Under the pieces are notes generated by a model. The model was not told the origin of the DNA. It searched no databases and was given only the letters and a program-made list of their open reading frames with translations. Below are positions 12,667-25,842 of a stretch of 64,000 nucleotides of DNA, piece by piece. Made by a program: the position numbers and the translations under genes. The DNA comes from Plantago ovata (lineage: Eukaryota > Streptophyta > Magnoliopsida > Lamiales > Plantaginaceae): positions 272,632 through 336,631 of the forward strand of contig CM051458.1 of NCBI GenBank assembly GCA_028274465.1. Reading direction: 5' to 3'. Every line of letters starts with the position of its first letter. The stretch's first letter is position 1.

Positions 12667-13534
12667 TTCTTTTTGGGATGTGATTATGGTCTGGACTAAT
12701 GACTATTAACTATGGTGCTGCTCATTTATGCACACTTTTGTTATCGTTTTGGTAGTATGTGATGCTTATGCACCATTTCCTAGTTGTCAGTGGTGAACCT
12801 AAGTCTTTTGCTCTATGGAATCTTTGATGAATTATTCTAATGTTCTCCTTTAAATTTTGTGTAGCTTCTACTAGTGTTTGGTACTTTGGTTATTCTGCTG
12901 TTATAATGTGGTTATAATTTAAGTAAGTTTGAAATATATAGGATGTTCTTTTCAGGTAAGCTGTAGCGTTTGTCATGTTTATGCCAATGCTGTTATTTTG
13001 GGTTAGCTTGAGATTTTTGAACACCCAACAGACCGACTGTCATCATGGTCAATCTTGGGGCATCCTTGATTAATTTGTTGGATAGTTTGTTATTCTGATG
13101 TTGTGGTTGACTTTATATCTGTTGCTAATACGATTATGGAAAGTGATGATGAGTAGTATTCTGTGACGGGGGATAATGCTGATATGATAGCCAGTTCATC
13201 ATTGTCAGTTATCAAATCCATTCCTATTCTTTTGGAATACACAGAACAATGCTGCCTTTTTGTTTTGGTTGCATGGTATGTTTTGTGTCATATGATTGAT
13301 ATTGTGAAACAGGGAATTCTAACAGAACCGGGGTACTGTCAAAGAGTGGCTTCTCCCACTGCTTACCTTAGTTTGTGAAACTGGCAGAAAACCGAGAGAT
13401 TGATGTATGGATGAGCTGGAAGGCAAGGAGCTTAAAGTTGAGTCTTCATACTGTGGTACAAACTGCAAAGTATGGATCTTTGCTACATCTTGCGTGGCTG
13501 GATTGCGGATTCATGAAGTTACACGAAGCTCGTT
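12667..13534. other. 3' region between convergent genes
   Basis: Holds the 3' flank of the GeBP-like gene and that of the minus-strand glycosylase gene, whose stop is at 13535. T-rich with no recognisable domain. The open frame 13375-13608 overlaps the glycosylase last exon on the opposite strand and is probably a shadow. Confidence 0.5.
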
Positions 13535-14937
13535 TTAGTCCAGAAGTTGGTTGGTGGCGACATTGCGGTACTCTGAAGGAGGCAGAACGCTTAACTTCCC
13601 CATTTTAGTCTCATAGTAATCAACGTGCTCCATCCTGCACCAGCACCCAGTTTCCATAAGTTATTGTTTTTCTAATCATAAATGATTTCTATGGGTGGTG
13701 AAACTCACCAGTATACCAAGCATTGATATGGTGCATATTTGTCATAAATTTCTGCAACAGCAGCCATTACATTTTTCTTGTTGACATCAGTCCTTTCATG
13801 CACCTGCAGAAGCAAATGAATATATCTTGTTCAATACTATAAATTAGAAAGAAGAAAAAAATTAGTACCTACCAGTTGGAGATGTTTTTCAGTTTCAGTA
13901 TCAATGGGAATGTGCTGATAAAAGCCAAGGCACATCATCATATTTGCAACAGTGAAGGGACCAAACCCTTTGATGCTGTTGAGTTTGCGGAACAATGTGT
14001 CCGAACTGGTTTCTAGTTCGAAATCCTGGAGGTTGATTTTTCTGTTACATACACCTTGTGCGATTTCTAGAATATTTCGGGCTCTGTATCCCAAGTTGCA
14101 GTGTTGATTTAGCGTTTCCTCATCGAGACAAGCTAGTTCTTCTGGACTTGGAAAACTTCCATGATCACCATCAGCATCAGTATGCTCAGCAGGCCGCTTC
14201 CTCTTCAAGGTTCGCTGACTCTTAACCTTTCGTATCAATCCATTACGCATCTTGTGTTGCAGATCACAAAGAGCCTGTGCCATTTCCAACGACCTCGCCC
14301 ATCTAATTACATACAAGTAATGAATGAGTTAGTCACTTTTTTTCCCTTGAACTAGTACAAAAGTATAGTAGATAACAACTTACGGGCAATTGCAGAGAAG
14401 AATCGACTTGACAACATCTTCAAAAGGAGTAGGAGAACGAAAGATCCTGCCAAATCCTTTGTATTCTGCTTGGGGATTTTTACTGTGAAATTCTTTAAGT
14501 TGCAGCTGTTCACGAGGGGCAATACGAAGCATGCGCGACACCTGATCCTGCACCAAGTCATGGTGTAATTATGTTAACACATAGTATAGACTATAGAGCA
14601 TGTAATTAATAGTGCAACTCAATTCTAAGTTCTAGCTGCTTACACGAATGGACTTGTCGATCATCTGTCGTGAAGAAACTAGCTCCGAGGTATTGTGGTC
14701 GATAACACGGTAATCGATCTTGATAATATTGCCATTGTTCGGTTGAGATATGGACACTGTAACAGTAAGATTGATAATTGGTATCGAGAGTGGTCTTGTT
14801 AGTGATCTTTGAGTAGGCATCCATTTGTTCGGAGCCATCATGAAAAAGCCATGGTTACATACAGCTTTCTCAAGAAACTCTATATTACTACCACCACCAC
14901 CTAAAACTAATAGTGTCTTGCCTGTACTCTTCTCCAT
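13535..14937 (-). CDS. HhH-GPD family DNA glycosylase, five exons, intact
   Basis: Exons 14937-14644, 14547-14384, 14302-13873, 13803-13709 and 13634-13535 join at GT/AG sites with consistent phase, giving 1083 nt and a 360-residue protein with no lesion. The N-terminal third contains FRSPTPFEDVVKSILLCNCPW. A helix-hairpin-helix follows at LNSIKGFGPFTVANMMMCLG, then the catalytic-loop region with aspartate in HIPIDTETEKHLQL. These fit the base-excision-repair HhH-GPD superfamily (AlkA/OGG1-like fold), which removes damaged bases in nucleus or organelle. The substrate cannot be told. The C-terminus is YETKMGKLSVLPPSEYR. A copy of only the last exon lies at 6826-6935. Confidence 0.88.
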
Positions 14938-15995
14938 TACAGGCCGGTGCAGGTATGGAACTTTGTGTGTGTGTATTTCGTTGACAGAAATTATCTGCCA
15001 ATGGAGTGTTTTCTTGTTAAAGTTAATATATTTAGGAGAGCAATGAGATCTTGGCCTAAAAAAAAGCCATAATTTATAAAGTTAATTAGTCTTATTGCCG
15101 TGATTAATGTAAGTTTAATTTCGTTCAATTATAAGCTAAGATATATGCCCAAATCATGCATTAATTCTAAGCTAGTTTGACTTTGGCTCCATACTGATGA
15201 AATGGAAACTAACTCTATAAGTTCGTGTAGATTCTATGCGTATTTAGTAGCCGTCGGCACTTCCAGGACGCATACTATAGCTATTAAATCGAATCCATAA
15301 TCGACCGGATTCAACCGTCAGATCGGACCAGTTGAACAAGTATCGCCAGTACTGAAAAAACAGGTTTGAAGATCCAAAAACCACTCTGTAGTTCACTCCG
15401 CTTTGAACTGGGATCAAATCGGAGTGAACCGTTAAACAGCCCAAGAAAAATGGGTTGAACAATTTTTATGGGGAATTTTTTTTAAAAAAATAATAACAAA
15501 AGCAAAGGAGGCCAGGGTGAAGAATGTTATGTATATGGAAATATTAAAAGCAAACAAATAAATTTCAAAGCTCTAATCACGATTTTTATAAGAGTTACTC
15601 CAAAAACAAAAAAAAACACACACACACTCACACTAAACATTTCAATATGTATTTTCAGCGTTATTTTGAAGCAGTATTTGTATTTATAGCCAAATCGGAA
15701 TAACTGATTTTTACTTGGTCTGGCCATTACAGCATTACTTCTATAAAATATTTCCAATGCAATGACATCAAATCGATCCCATTATATAGCCTCATCATAG
15801 GTAGAGTAGGGCTTTTAATTAACAGGAGAGAATAAATTTGCCTTGATGTGCAAATGCTAGAACAGTACTTGTGTTACTCTGGCTGAGTGCAAACTGCAAA
15901 GTAAAGAAAAATATGCGGTATTAAGAAAGTCGTTTCTATCGTTAGAATCCGGATGCTTTTATTAATATACGTTCAATATTTATAAGTGTAGAATA
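14938..15995. other. Intergenic DNA upstream of the glycosylase gene
   Basis: Contains the glycosylase promoter region. 15236-15480 has a higher G+C content and reads as unique non-coding DNA or an old repeat. CACACACA and A-rich runs lie near 15610. No gene is supported. Confidence 0.45.
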
Positions 15996-16435
15996 TAAGA
16001 AAATATGCAGAAGGATTTGTATTGGATTTCGGCGGAATCCTTGATAATTTACAGAGCGGAGCTCTGCCTATACATGAGTAAATAGTACAAGAGTAAAACC
16101 CCCAAATTACTTTGCCATTAATGCCTTAGGATGGAGACAATTTTGTGCAGAAGCACGCGGAGACCATGAACCCTAATTTGGACAAATTAGGGAAGAAACT
16201 TGATCCGGTGTGGTAGAAAAACGTGTTCCATCAAATTCAAACGTCCCGCCTAGGAGCTGAGATCAGGTGTGACAGATTCGACTGTCCCAACGCTTTAGCA
16301 GGCGAACTGAGACGGGCAGTGCTCAGTTTAGTGCGCTTCGCTTTCTTAATCGAATTGGCTCTGTTCTTGCTCTTCTTCTTTGAATCCTTCTGCAACTTCT
16401 TTCCTTCTTCATCGATTGATTCATCGATTTTAACA
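15996..16435 (-). repeat. Copia LTR (3' LTR of the minus-strand element)
   Basis: 440 bp, ending in TTTTAACA next to the polypurine tract on the plus-strand reading. It is shorter than its partner by one block of about 57 bp. Confidence 0.9.
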
Positions 16436-19400
16436 CTCCCCCTCAAGATTAGGGTGTAGATATTCGAAACTCCCATCTTGGAAAAAATTTGTAATAGATT
16501 GTCTCCTGAGGTGGCTTTAGTGAAGACATATGTAAGTTGATTTCTTGCGGAAATATGCAGCACCTTAATGGTTCCATCCTCAACCTTTTCCCTTATGAAG
16601 TGACAGTCAATTTCAACGTGTTTTGTTCTTTCGTGAAAAACTGGATTTCTACACAAGTGTACAACGGATAGATTGTCACAATACAATGTTATTGGCTTCT
16701 CTACGTCGACTTTAAAGTCCCTAAATAAGCTGGTAAGCCAAATGATTTCACAAGTAGTTTGTGCAATGACCCTATATTCAGCTTTTGCTGATGACCTGCT
16801 AACTACTTGTTGCTTCTTGGACTTCCAACTAATCAGAGAATCTCCAAAGAGAACACAAAAAACTGTAAGGGACTTTCTAGTGAAGCTGCATCCTGCATAG
16901 TCTGAATCACAGTAGACTATCATCTCTTCATTTGATTTTGTGTTCAAGAATAGGCCATTGCCTATGTTGTTTTTCAAATACTTTACTACTCTTATTAGTG
17001 CTGTCATGTGAATTTTTGTTGGCTTTTGCATGAACTGGCTGAGTATGCCTATTGCATATGAGATGTCAGGCCTTGTAATTGTTAGATATAGATTAGCTTA
17101 CCAAGTAATCTTCTGTATTGTAGAGGATTATCATATAGATCTTGGTTGGATTGCTTCTTTTCATCAAAAGGCTTTAACTTGTGATTTTGCTCTATGGGAT
17201 TGACTGTAGGTTTACAACCTAACAATCCTGTTTCTTGTAAAATTTCAGATGCATATTTTCTTTGACTGAGATGGATACCTTTTGTGCTTCTTGCAATCTC
17301 CAATCCAAGGAAGTATTTCAACTGGCCAAGATCTCTAATCTTAAATTCTTTCTTTAACTCTGTCTTTACCTGATTTATCTCATTCAAGTCATTTCCTGCT
17401 ATGACTATGTCATCTACATAGATGAGAATTATTATGATTCCAGCTGAGGTTTCTCTTGTAAATAAAGTGTATTCATTTCTGGACTGCAAAAATCCTAGTT
17501 TTAGTAAATGTTGTGAGAGTTTTAGGTTCCATTGCCTAGAAGCTTGTTTAAGGCCATACAAGGATTTATGCAATTTGCAGACAAATTGACCAGCATTAGC
17601 ATTTTGCTCCCCCTGAATGGAGATTCCAGGTGGAAGTGACATATAGATATCTTCATCTGGGTCTCCATTCAAGAAGGCATTATGGACATCCAATTGTTCC
17701 AAATGCCAATTTTTCTTTGCTGCCATTGCTAAAAGGACTTTAATAGTGGTTTGTTTGGCAACTGGACTAAAAGTTTCAGTGTAGTCCATTCCATACTGCT
17801 GTGTGTAACCCTTGGCTACTAGTATTGCCTTGTGTTTATCTATAACACCTGTGGATGTTAATTTTGTTTTAAAAACAAATTTGCACCTTACTGGTTTTAT
17901 TCCTTTTGGCATTTTTACTATGGACCAAGTTTTATTAGCTTCTAAGGCATTTAATTCTTCTCTAATTGCTTGCTTCCAATGATCAAACTCTATAGCCTCA
18001 TTGAAAGTCTTAGGTTCTGCTAGTGTAGATAGATTTACAGTGTAAGCTTTATGCTTTTCTGAGAGTCTATCATATCCTAAGAATTTGTGTAGAGGATGAG
18101 TTGTGCTTTCTTTGACAGCACTGTTTGATCTTGGTACACTATAATGGTGAAATAATCTCAAGTTAGGTGGAGAACTCCCTCTTCTGCTTGATCTTCTCAG
18201 TGGCGCAACTTGTGGTTGCCTTGACTCTCTTCCATGTTGTTCATTTCCTTCCTGAGAAGATTGATTTTGCTCTTCAGTTGGTTGTTCATTTGCAATTTGC
18301 TCTTGCATCTCTTCTTCTTCATTTTCAGCATTCAAATCAATTTCTTGTTGAAATATTTCCTCTAAGACCTCATTATTTCTTTGTTCTTGAACATTTGTGT
18401 TTATTTGTTGAGATGTGTTGTCTCTATGCATCTTTACAGTAGGAGAATCTTCATAAGTTTGTGCAGGTGTTTCAAACCTAAATGTTTCTCTTTCTTCTTC
18501 CTTGTTTTCACTGTAAGGAAAGCTTGTTTCCATAAATTTCACATCTCTAGAATGAAATATTTGCTTTGTTAAAAGATCATAGCACTTATATCCCTTTGTT
18601 TGAGATAAATAGCCAATGAAAATCGATTTTCTAGCTCTAGCATCCAATTTTGTTCTATGAACAGGTAGGCTAGATGCATAGCATAGGCATCCAAACACTT
18701 TAAGGTGCTTGTATTCAGGTTTCTTGTTGTGCAGCATTTCATATGGTGATCTATTTTCCAATAGGGGAGTTGGTATTCTATTAATGAGATATACTGCAGT
18801 TAAAACCGCTTCTCCCCAAAATCTTTGTGGTAAACTTGCTTGGAACAAAATAGACCTAGCTACATTTAGAATGTGTTGGTGTTTTCTTTCTACAACAACA
18901 TTTTGTTGTGGTGTGTATGGACAACTCTTTTGTTGTTTTATACCTTTTTCAGACTAATAATTTGTTAGATTAAACTCAGGAGCATTATCTGATCCAACAA
19001 TTTTTACCTTTGACTCATATTGTCTTTCAACTTGATTAATAAAGGTTTCTATTGCCATTTGCACATCTGATTTATGCCTTAATAGTTGAATCCATGTATT
19101 CCTTGTGAAATCATCAACTATAGTGAGAAAATAGCTATGGCCAGTTAAAGTTTTGATAGCAAAGGGACCCCATAAATCAACATGAATTAACTCAAAAGGA
19201 AGCAAGCTCATTGTATTACTAGAAGAGGATTTCTTCTTCTTCTGCTTTGCTTCATTACAGATTTCACAGTGATCAAGTTTACTGCTCTTAACATCTGGGA
19301 TCATACTAGCTAACAAATCTACTCTAACTACTGATGGATGTCCCAGTCTATAGTGCCATAGATGGCTACTGACATGGAAAGAACTACTGCTACTACTAAT

Positions 19401-21102
19401 GGCAAATGCCTTCTTCTGATCACTACTGGCTAGTGCCTTCTTCTGATCAATGATGGCTAGTGCCTTCTTCTCTTATACTTCTTCAAAACAGAGCTGGTAG
19501 AGTCCTTTGTATGGTTTAACATGCCCAATCCTCTTCATGGAGGTCATCGAAGGTACATCCTCCTGTGTGATAACACAATCATTTTTAGCAAATATGATTG
19601 ACAAGTCATTGTCAAGTGATATTTTATTTACTGAGACTAAGTTCAGTTTAAAACTTGGCACACATAGAACATTCTTTAGTTTAACTTGCTCATTTATCTT
19701 TATATCTCCTATGCAAGATATTGTATGTGTCAGACTATTTGGCAAGTGAACTTTTGATTTTATTTCTCTAACATTATCAGTAAAATACTTTGAAGAACAT
19801 ACTATGTGATGAGAAGCTCCTGAATCTAAGATCCAAGGCTCAGTAGACAGATTTATTCTGTTATTAGGTGTCCTAACTAGCCCCTAAAGTGATATAAACC
19901 CTTTAATAAAATACTTGAAGCAAAGTTGACATTTGGCAGAGCTAGAGTGTTGTCTTGCTGCTTCTCATTGAGTAGTTTCTGCAGCTGCTGCACCTGATAT
20001 GCAGTGAAAGAGCTAGCGCAGCATTGTTAGCAGCAAAAGTCTGAGAACCAGTTGCTGAGCTCTGCGCATAGTTGCTTCTTCCTCCCTTGTAGCCTCTTCC
20101 TCGGCCACCAGTTCTCCCTCCTCTAGAGTAGTCATTGCCAGATCTCTGAAGTTTTCAGGATAACCCACAACCTTGAAACAGTTGTCCAAGTTGTGATTGT
20201 TCATCTTACACTTAGGACAGTAGAGCTCCTTCTTAGGCTCTTTCCTTTTCATTCCAACTGTCATAGCAACATTCTCTTGAGTTTCATCAGTGAGAATTTT
20301 CACAACCTTTTGTTTCTCCTCTTGACTGACAAAGTAGAAAACCTTGTCAAGAGGTGGAGTGGGATCAGTCATGATCATCTGGCCTCTCACAACTTTGAAA
20401 CTGTCATCCAAACCCATTAAGAACTTAAACACTTTCTTGGTTTCTTGCAACTTCTCATAAACAGTGGAGAGTTCACAAGTGCATTTTTCACAAGTGCAAG
20501 CTGGGATTGACTCATAGTCTTTTAGCTCATCCCAGAGACCAGTGAGCTTGTTAAAATAGGTAGCAAACTGAGCTACTACCCTGAGCTGTCTTATTGAGAG
20601 CTTGCTCAATAGTGAAAGTTCTCACTTGGTTTGGCTGTGAGTAGCGCAATTTCAGTTTTTCCCACGCATCTGCAGCATCTTCTGCATACAGAATGGTGTT
20701 TTTGATGTCATCTCCTACGGAGTGAATCATCCAAGATAGAATCAAGGTATTGCATTGAACCCAAGATTTCTCATCCAGGTCATCTTTTGGTGGCTTTGAC
20801 AGAGAGCCATCAACAAAGACCATCTTATTCCGAATAGTGAGATTCATCTTAAAAGCCCGGTGCCAAGTGTGATAGATATGATCATTGAGAAGAGGAGTGA
20901 TGGCACTGGAAGTTGCATTATCAGAGTGATGCTAGTAATGGCTCATCGGATCTTCATGTCCGGGTAGAGCATCTTTTGGTGGTGGTGGTGGTGGTGGGTT
21001 GTTGTTGATGGTTTCATCAGCACTAGCCATTGTTGTTCAAGTGAGTGAGTGAAGTGAGATAAAAAGATGAGGAAAAACTCAAAACCTAGGCTCGTGATGC
21101 CA

Positions 21103-21599
21103 TAAGAAAATATGCAGAAGGATTTGTATTGGATTTCGGCGGAAGCCTTGATAATTTACAGAGCGGAGCTTTGCTCCTATTTATACAACTCGATTGAAGC
21201 CCTAAACCTAGATAATTGGTAAAAATAGCACTGCCTATACATGAGTAAATAATACAAGAGTAAAACCCCCAAATTACTTTGCCATTAATGCCTGAGGATG
21301 GAGACAATTTTGTGCAGAAGCACGCGGAGACCATGAACCCTAATTTGGACAAATTAGGGAAGAAACTTGATCCGGTGTGCTAGAAAAACGTGTTCCATCA
21401 AATTCAAACGTCCCGCCTAGGAGCTGAGATCTGGTGTGACAGATTCGGCTGTTCCAACGCTTTAGCAGGCGAACTGAGACGGACAGTGCTTGGTTTAGTG
21501 CGCTTCGCTTAATTAATCAAATTGTTGTTCTTCCTCTTCTTCTTTGAATCCTTCTGCAACTTCTTTCCTTCTTCATCGATTGATTCATCGATTTTAACA
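21103..21599 (-). repeat. Copia LTR (5' LTR of the minus-strand element)
   Basis: 497 bp, matching 15996-16435 along its length apart from the extra block near 21165-21230. It adjoins the primer-binding-site region at 21090-21102. Confidence 0.9.
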
Positions 21600-22366
21600 T
21601 AATAGACGTTAGAATACCCATCGATGTTGATTAAATTGGCAGAATTATATATATAAATAATATAACAGTGGCATAAATGTAAACATAATTTATACCATCC
21701 CTCTATATATTAAACATGAGTTGTTATTAGAGCTCTCATTCATCCCCCGACTCTAATTGGGGTGAGAATTAATATGGAATTATTTGCATTAACAAATTAG
21801 CCTTTTAATTAGAGTTTAGGAGAGTTTTTACCTCTAATTGCAATTGCATTAATCACGATTGAAGTTTTTCTTATTCTGCCATTCGAGTATTAAACATGGT
21901 AATACAATCAATCAAAACCGATTTTGTAAATCAGCCTACTTAATTTCGAATACAATCAATCAATCAAGAAACGATTTTGTAAATCGGCCTACTTAATTTT
22001 GAATACAATCAATCAAAAAACGATTTTGTAGATCAGCCTACTTAATTTCGAAAATCCCTAATTGTTGTTGTTATATACGAAGTATTGTCTAAGTTTTTCT
22101 TCTCCTTTTATTATTGCCGTTCCTTCCTCTATTTCAATTCTGCCATCCAATTTCTTTCCATTGTGTCGACCCTCATGAGTCGAACAAATCAGGACCTCGA
22201 CTCTCCCGGTTCCGATTTCAAACGTAAAAAGCTTGATCAACCAAAGAGAACTACTACATGGCATGATCTTGGTGCTAAACTACAATGTCGTGTTATGTTC
22301 TTCGTGGATATCGATGGAATTCGACACACTAGAATGGTTTTTCAATGGTTTATATATCATCCTTAA
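21600..22366. other. A+T-rich DNA with a possible gene remnant
   Basis: After A+T-rich DNA and a 50-bp tandem repeat, an open frame at 22085-22366 reads through a serine-rich, lysine-rich segment (SRTNQDLDSPGSDFKRKKLD) and stops at the Cassandra piece. It could be a first exon cut off by the insertion. I do not recognise it. Confidence 0.35.
21902..22049. repeat. Three tandem copies of a roughly 50-bp unit
   Basis: Each unit contains TACAATCAATCA, CGATTTTGTA, and CCTACTTAATTT. Copies differ by a few bases and small indels. Confidence 0.85.
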
Positions 22367-22660
22367 TGTAACGACCCAACCCACTAATGGGCCGAGACCT
22401 GGCCCGTTGGGCCGGCGAGGTTACTCATGGGCGCTGTCTGGGGTGATAACTCATGGCGCTCTCCGGGGTGATATGCTGGCTCCACAGACCAACACGAGTT
22501 CTAATCCGCGCACTTTGTCATCACTCGTGCACGCACCGGGAACTTCTCAGTGGTCACCCATCCTAGAATTGCTCCAGAGCAAGCACGATTAACTCTGAAG
22601 TTTTTCTAGGTGGATTCCCGAAAAGAAAGGTGAACCTTGTTGATATGGATACGGATTTCC
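22367..22660 (-). mobile_element. Cassandra TRIM LTR fragment
   Basis: The minus strand resembles the Cassandra LTR at 58913-59220, including the 5S-rRNA-like region (about 22610-22535, with GGATGGGTGACC-type and AAGC-rich box sequences) and the terminal GGGTCGTTACA at 22367. The upstream end of the LTR fades out near 22660, so this is a partial, older copy. No partner LTR is visible. Confidence 0.8.
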
Positions 22661-23231
22661 CAACAAGGAATTAAGCGCCAACAGAGTAGCAATCAAGCAA
22701 TTGAACACGTGCAAGACATCATGTGCTGATGTGCAGCTGTCTTGAGAGGGAAGATCTAGAACATAGCAAAACAGGACAATTAATTCTTCAGTTCGTCCCA
22801 AATGAACTAAACGATCGACGAACCAGATATATTTTGAAAATAGACCAGAATGAATGAATGTCTGGTCCCGGTGGCTTATCAGGATGATTTGAAAATCCAA
22901 CTTTTACGTGTGAGCGTGAAGCATGTTTATGTAATTCAAGATAAGGAGAGGAGACCTGTGAGTTATGTGTGTAGCATGTTTATGTAATGCAAGATAAGGA
23001 GAGGACAATGACTTCGACCCACTCCACAAAGTATATGTGCTGAGTGTTCGAGCTATATGATATGATTTTATGATGATGAAGTACAGTCTAAACTAGCATA
23101 AATATGGAGACTTGAACGATAGGACTGCAACAGGCAATCTGATTGTTCGTTCAAGTGACGTGCTGCCAATATCCTTTCCTATTTTGGTATGTCCTATTCC
23201 AATTTCCTTTCCTATTTTGGTATTTCCTATT
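22661..23231. other. Upstream flank of the terpene synthase relic
   Basis: Contains a 54-bp tandem duplication (about 22920-23010, with AGCATGTTTATGTAAT and CAAGATAAGGAGAGGA twice) and a duplicated CCTTTCCTATTTTGGTAT phrase near 23165-23225. No gene is recognisable. Confidence 0.5.
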
Positions 23232-23643
23232 CCAACTCTACATTTGATATCCTTTCTTTCTCGATTGTGGCCTCGATTGTTTAAGACTCCAATAATTCAG
23301 TATGATGATAATACCACTTTGTACCCTGGTCATCGCAAAGCCTTTGACGATCATTCCCCGCAGAAATCCAAATGGTAACATTTGGACCATAAATAACAAA
23401 AACAACAACAACACTAGTCTCAAACCTGCAGCTGTTCGGAATCCCGCCCAGCTGATAATCCAGCGTCGGTCTGGTAACTATGAGCCCCCTATGTGGAGTT
23501 TCCAGGATATCCAGTCGCTCAACAGTCAATACTCAGTAAGTAATTGTTATTTTGTTTTTATTAACCTGCTTATATATTTTTAATTAATTCCACACTATTT
23601 ATTAAGTGTAAAATTCCAGAAGTGTTGTAAAACCGGTTTATGT

Positions 23644-23675
<32 letters not shown>

Positions 23676-23681
23676 TTAAAG

Positions 23682-24030
23682 TAATATACTAAGCCTGTTG
23701 ATTCAATCAATTGATTGACCTACCAATCAATTTTAAACCGTTGATCTTACTTATTCAGTTTCAATCTGATGCGTACATGTGTCATTCTTTATTTTAAATT
23801 GTTTTCTTATTATAATTATTTGTTTAATATCTTTTCATCATTATCTCTTCTCTATCTTCTTTCCCATTTTTTCTCCATCTATTTAATTAAACAATTATTT
23901 CTTGATTCTGCACTGCATGTTGATTCAATCAATTGATTGACCTACCAATCAATTTTAAACCGTTGATCTTACTTATTCAGTTTCAATCTGGTGCGTACAT
24001 GTGTCATTATTTATTTTATTTTTTATTTTA
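23682..24030 (+). mobile_element. Two truncated copies of the intronic Helitron head
   Basis: Blocks at about 23682-23800 and 23919-24010 repeat the 5' part of the elements starting at 24769 and 25843 (TTGATTCAATCAATTGATTG, then CCGTTGATCTTRCTTAT and GCGTACATGTGTCATT). Neither copy keeps the 3' hairpin end. Confidence 0.65.
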
Positions 24031-24768
24031 ATTTATCTTTTTCTTTTTTAATATATTTTCATCATTGATCTTCTCTATCCTCTACCGTCTTTTTCCCCTT
24101 CACACAACGTCTTCCAACATTCAATATATACCAAATATCACCTCCAAAGTCCAAACCAAAGTTTCTAAACATGATAAAACATTGATGACATGCGTGTAAT
24201 TGTTACTTCCTCCTAACCAAACAAATTATCTGTAATCATTATTATTAGATTGTTCCAAATAAATTGATCTTTTATGGAGTATATGCAGTTGTTTTGAATT
24301 TATCAATTGCCTTTTACATTATAATTATATACGCTCACTTTTTCATTCTACTATGGAGAAAAAAAATTACAAAATGTTTATATGTCGGTTTGTAAATCAA
24401 TTTACCCTCCTTGCTCCCTTGAGGATGTGTATTTGTTCTCTTTTTTTCCGGTTTGGATGTTGTATTCGGTGTAGGTTGTCGTTTTTTCACGAGTATTTTT
24501 TATGCTCAGATTATTGAATAAAAATTAGGCATTTCAAAAATATATATATATGTATGCAGAGATAATTTATTCTGAATGAGGAAATATACGATTTAATTTT
24601 CGTAATTATACACAGATTAGGATTAATTAGTCTACAATATGTAACATTAGACTGTATATATCGCATGGTAGCTTAGAAATTAAGTAGCTGTTGTATTTCC
24701 GGAAGGGTGCATATATATAGTTTAAAATCGAAAATTAGATGTACTGTATTAAAGTAATTAAATTAAAG

Positions 24769-25842
24769 TAATATAATAAGCCTGTTGATTTACCCAATTG
24801 ATTGACCTACCAATCAATTTTAATCCGTTGATCTTGCTTATCCAATTTCAATTTGGTGCGTACATGTGTCATTATTTAATTATAAGGTGTAGGGTTCGAA
24901 TCCTGTGGCGTGATTTTTCTCTATTATTTGTATCATTATTTTAGTTGAAGGTGTTAGGTTCGAATCTTATTGACGTAATTTTTTTTCTGTTTTATTTATT
25001 CTCTTCTTAAATTTTTATTTTTTAACATAAAGTTGTATGGTGTATTATACTTAATTTAAAAATAACCATAATATATTCTTATAAAAAAAGACATACTTCT
25101 ACCGTCCAATAATAAATGTAACACTTGATTTTGTTGACTTTTTCGATGGTCATTTTGACCTTAAATTATTCTTAAATCATACGATAAAAATAATCAAAAA
25201 CCTCATATTATGAAACTAGAATGTTTATGTTTTCATAATATAATTTTTTAATTATTTTACTTACTTGAATGATTTACAATTAATTTTGAGGTCAAACTAA
25301 TCCTCGAAAAAGTCAATAAAACCAAATGTTACACTTGTTATTGGACGAAGGAAGTATTTTATTTACCAAAACTTCAATTTAACTCTGATGATAGAGAACC
25401 TGAGGATACTAGCTAAGCCATTTGAAATTTGAATATCGTCCATATTGCGGCATAAACATAACAAAAGACATCGACGAAATAAAAATGGCAAGAGATAATG
25501 ACACACATGACAATATATTCAATTGATGAAGAACACCAATTAACATGCGAAAGATGCATTGCAGATTTTGAAGTTGAATGTTTTTAAAGTCTAGAGATGT
25601 ATCTAATGGTTCTTAACTCATCGGAAGAATACTTTTCGTATGTATAATATAGTTCAATTCAAAACCATTGACTGCATAACTACAAAAACTATATACATTT
25701 ATAGGACACCATTTATGTTAAGTTTGAAGTCATTATGTGAAGAATATATATTTATTCCATTCATTTCAATATATTATTTAGTAAAACAATAATGTTTTAC
25801 AAGATTACGCTTCACACGCGTAGCGTGTGACGCGATTCCTAG
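24769..25842 (+). mobile_element. Nonautonomous Helitron, first of a head-to-tail pair
   Basis: The 3' end has a perfect short hairpin (TCACACG, loop, CGTGTGA at about 25811-25830) followed shortly by CCTAG and then T, the terminal signature of Helitrons. The 5' end (TAATATAATAAGCCTG) is set by comparison with the next copy and does not show a clean TC start. No Rep/helicase is encoded. A Stowaway MITE sits inside it. Confidence 0.7.
25096..25354. mobile_element. Stowaway-like MITE
   Basis: About 259 bp with long inverted ends (CTACCGTCCAATAATAAATG on the left, its near-complement on the right) and a TA dinucleotide on each side. The neighbouring Helitron copy keeps only the left half of the same MITE (from about 26237), showing that the MITE was a passenger before the two copies diverged. 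Confidence 0.8.

Larger units (their letters stand above)
15996..21599 (-). mobile_element. Ty1/Copia LTR retrotransposon
   Basis: Two LTRs (15996-16435 and 21103-21599) enclose a Copia-ordered body on the minus strand: gag with a CCHC-like knuckle (about 20850-20013), protease/GAG-pre region (about 19870-19450), integrase (about 19320-18700), reverse transcriptase with YVDD (about 18000-17080) and RNase H (about 17030-16450). A purine tract follows the RNase H next to the LTR at 16436, and a diverged tRNA-type primer site abuts the other LTR at about 21090-21102. The architecture looks whole but the coding body is broken in a handful of places. The LTRs differ by a few substitutions plus one block of about 57 bp, so the insertion is fairly young. 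I did not find a clean target duplication. Confidence 0.92.

Noticed and set aside
15244-15462. 72-codon minus-strand frame in the glycosylase upstream region.
   Set aside because: No domain, no plausible partner exon and no sign of selection visible.
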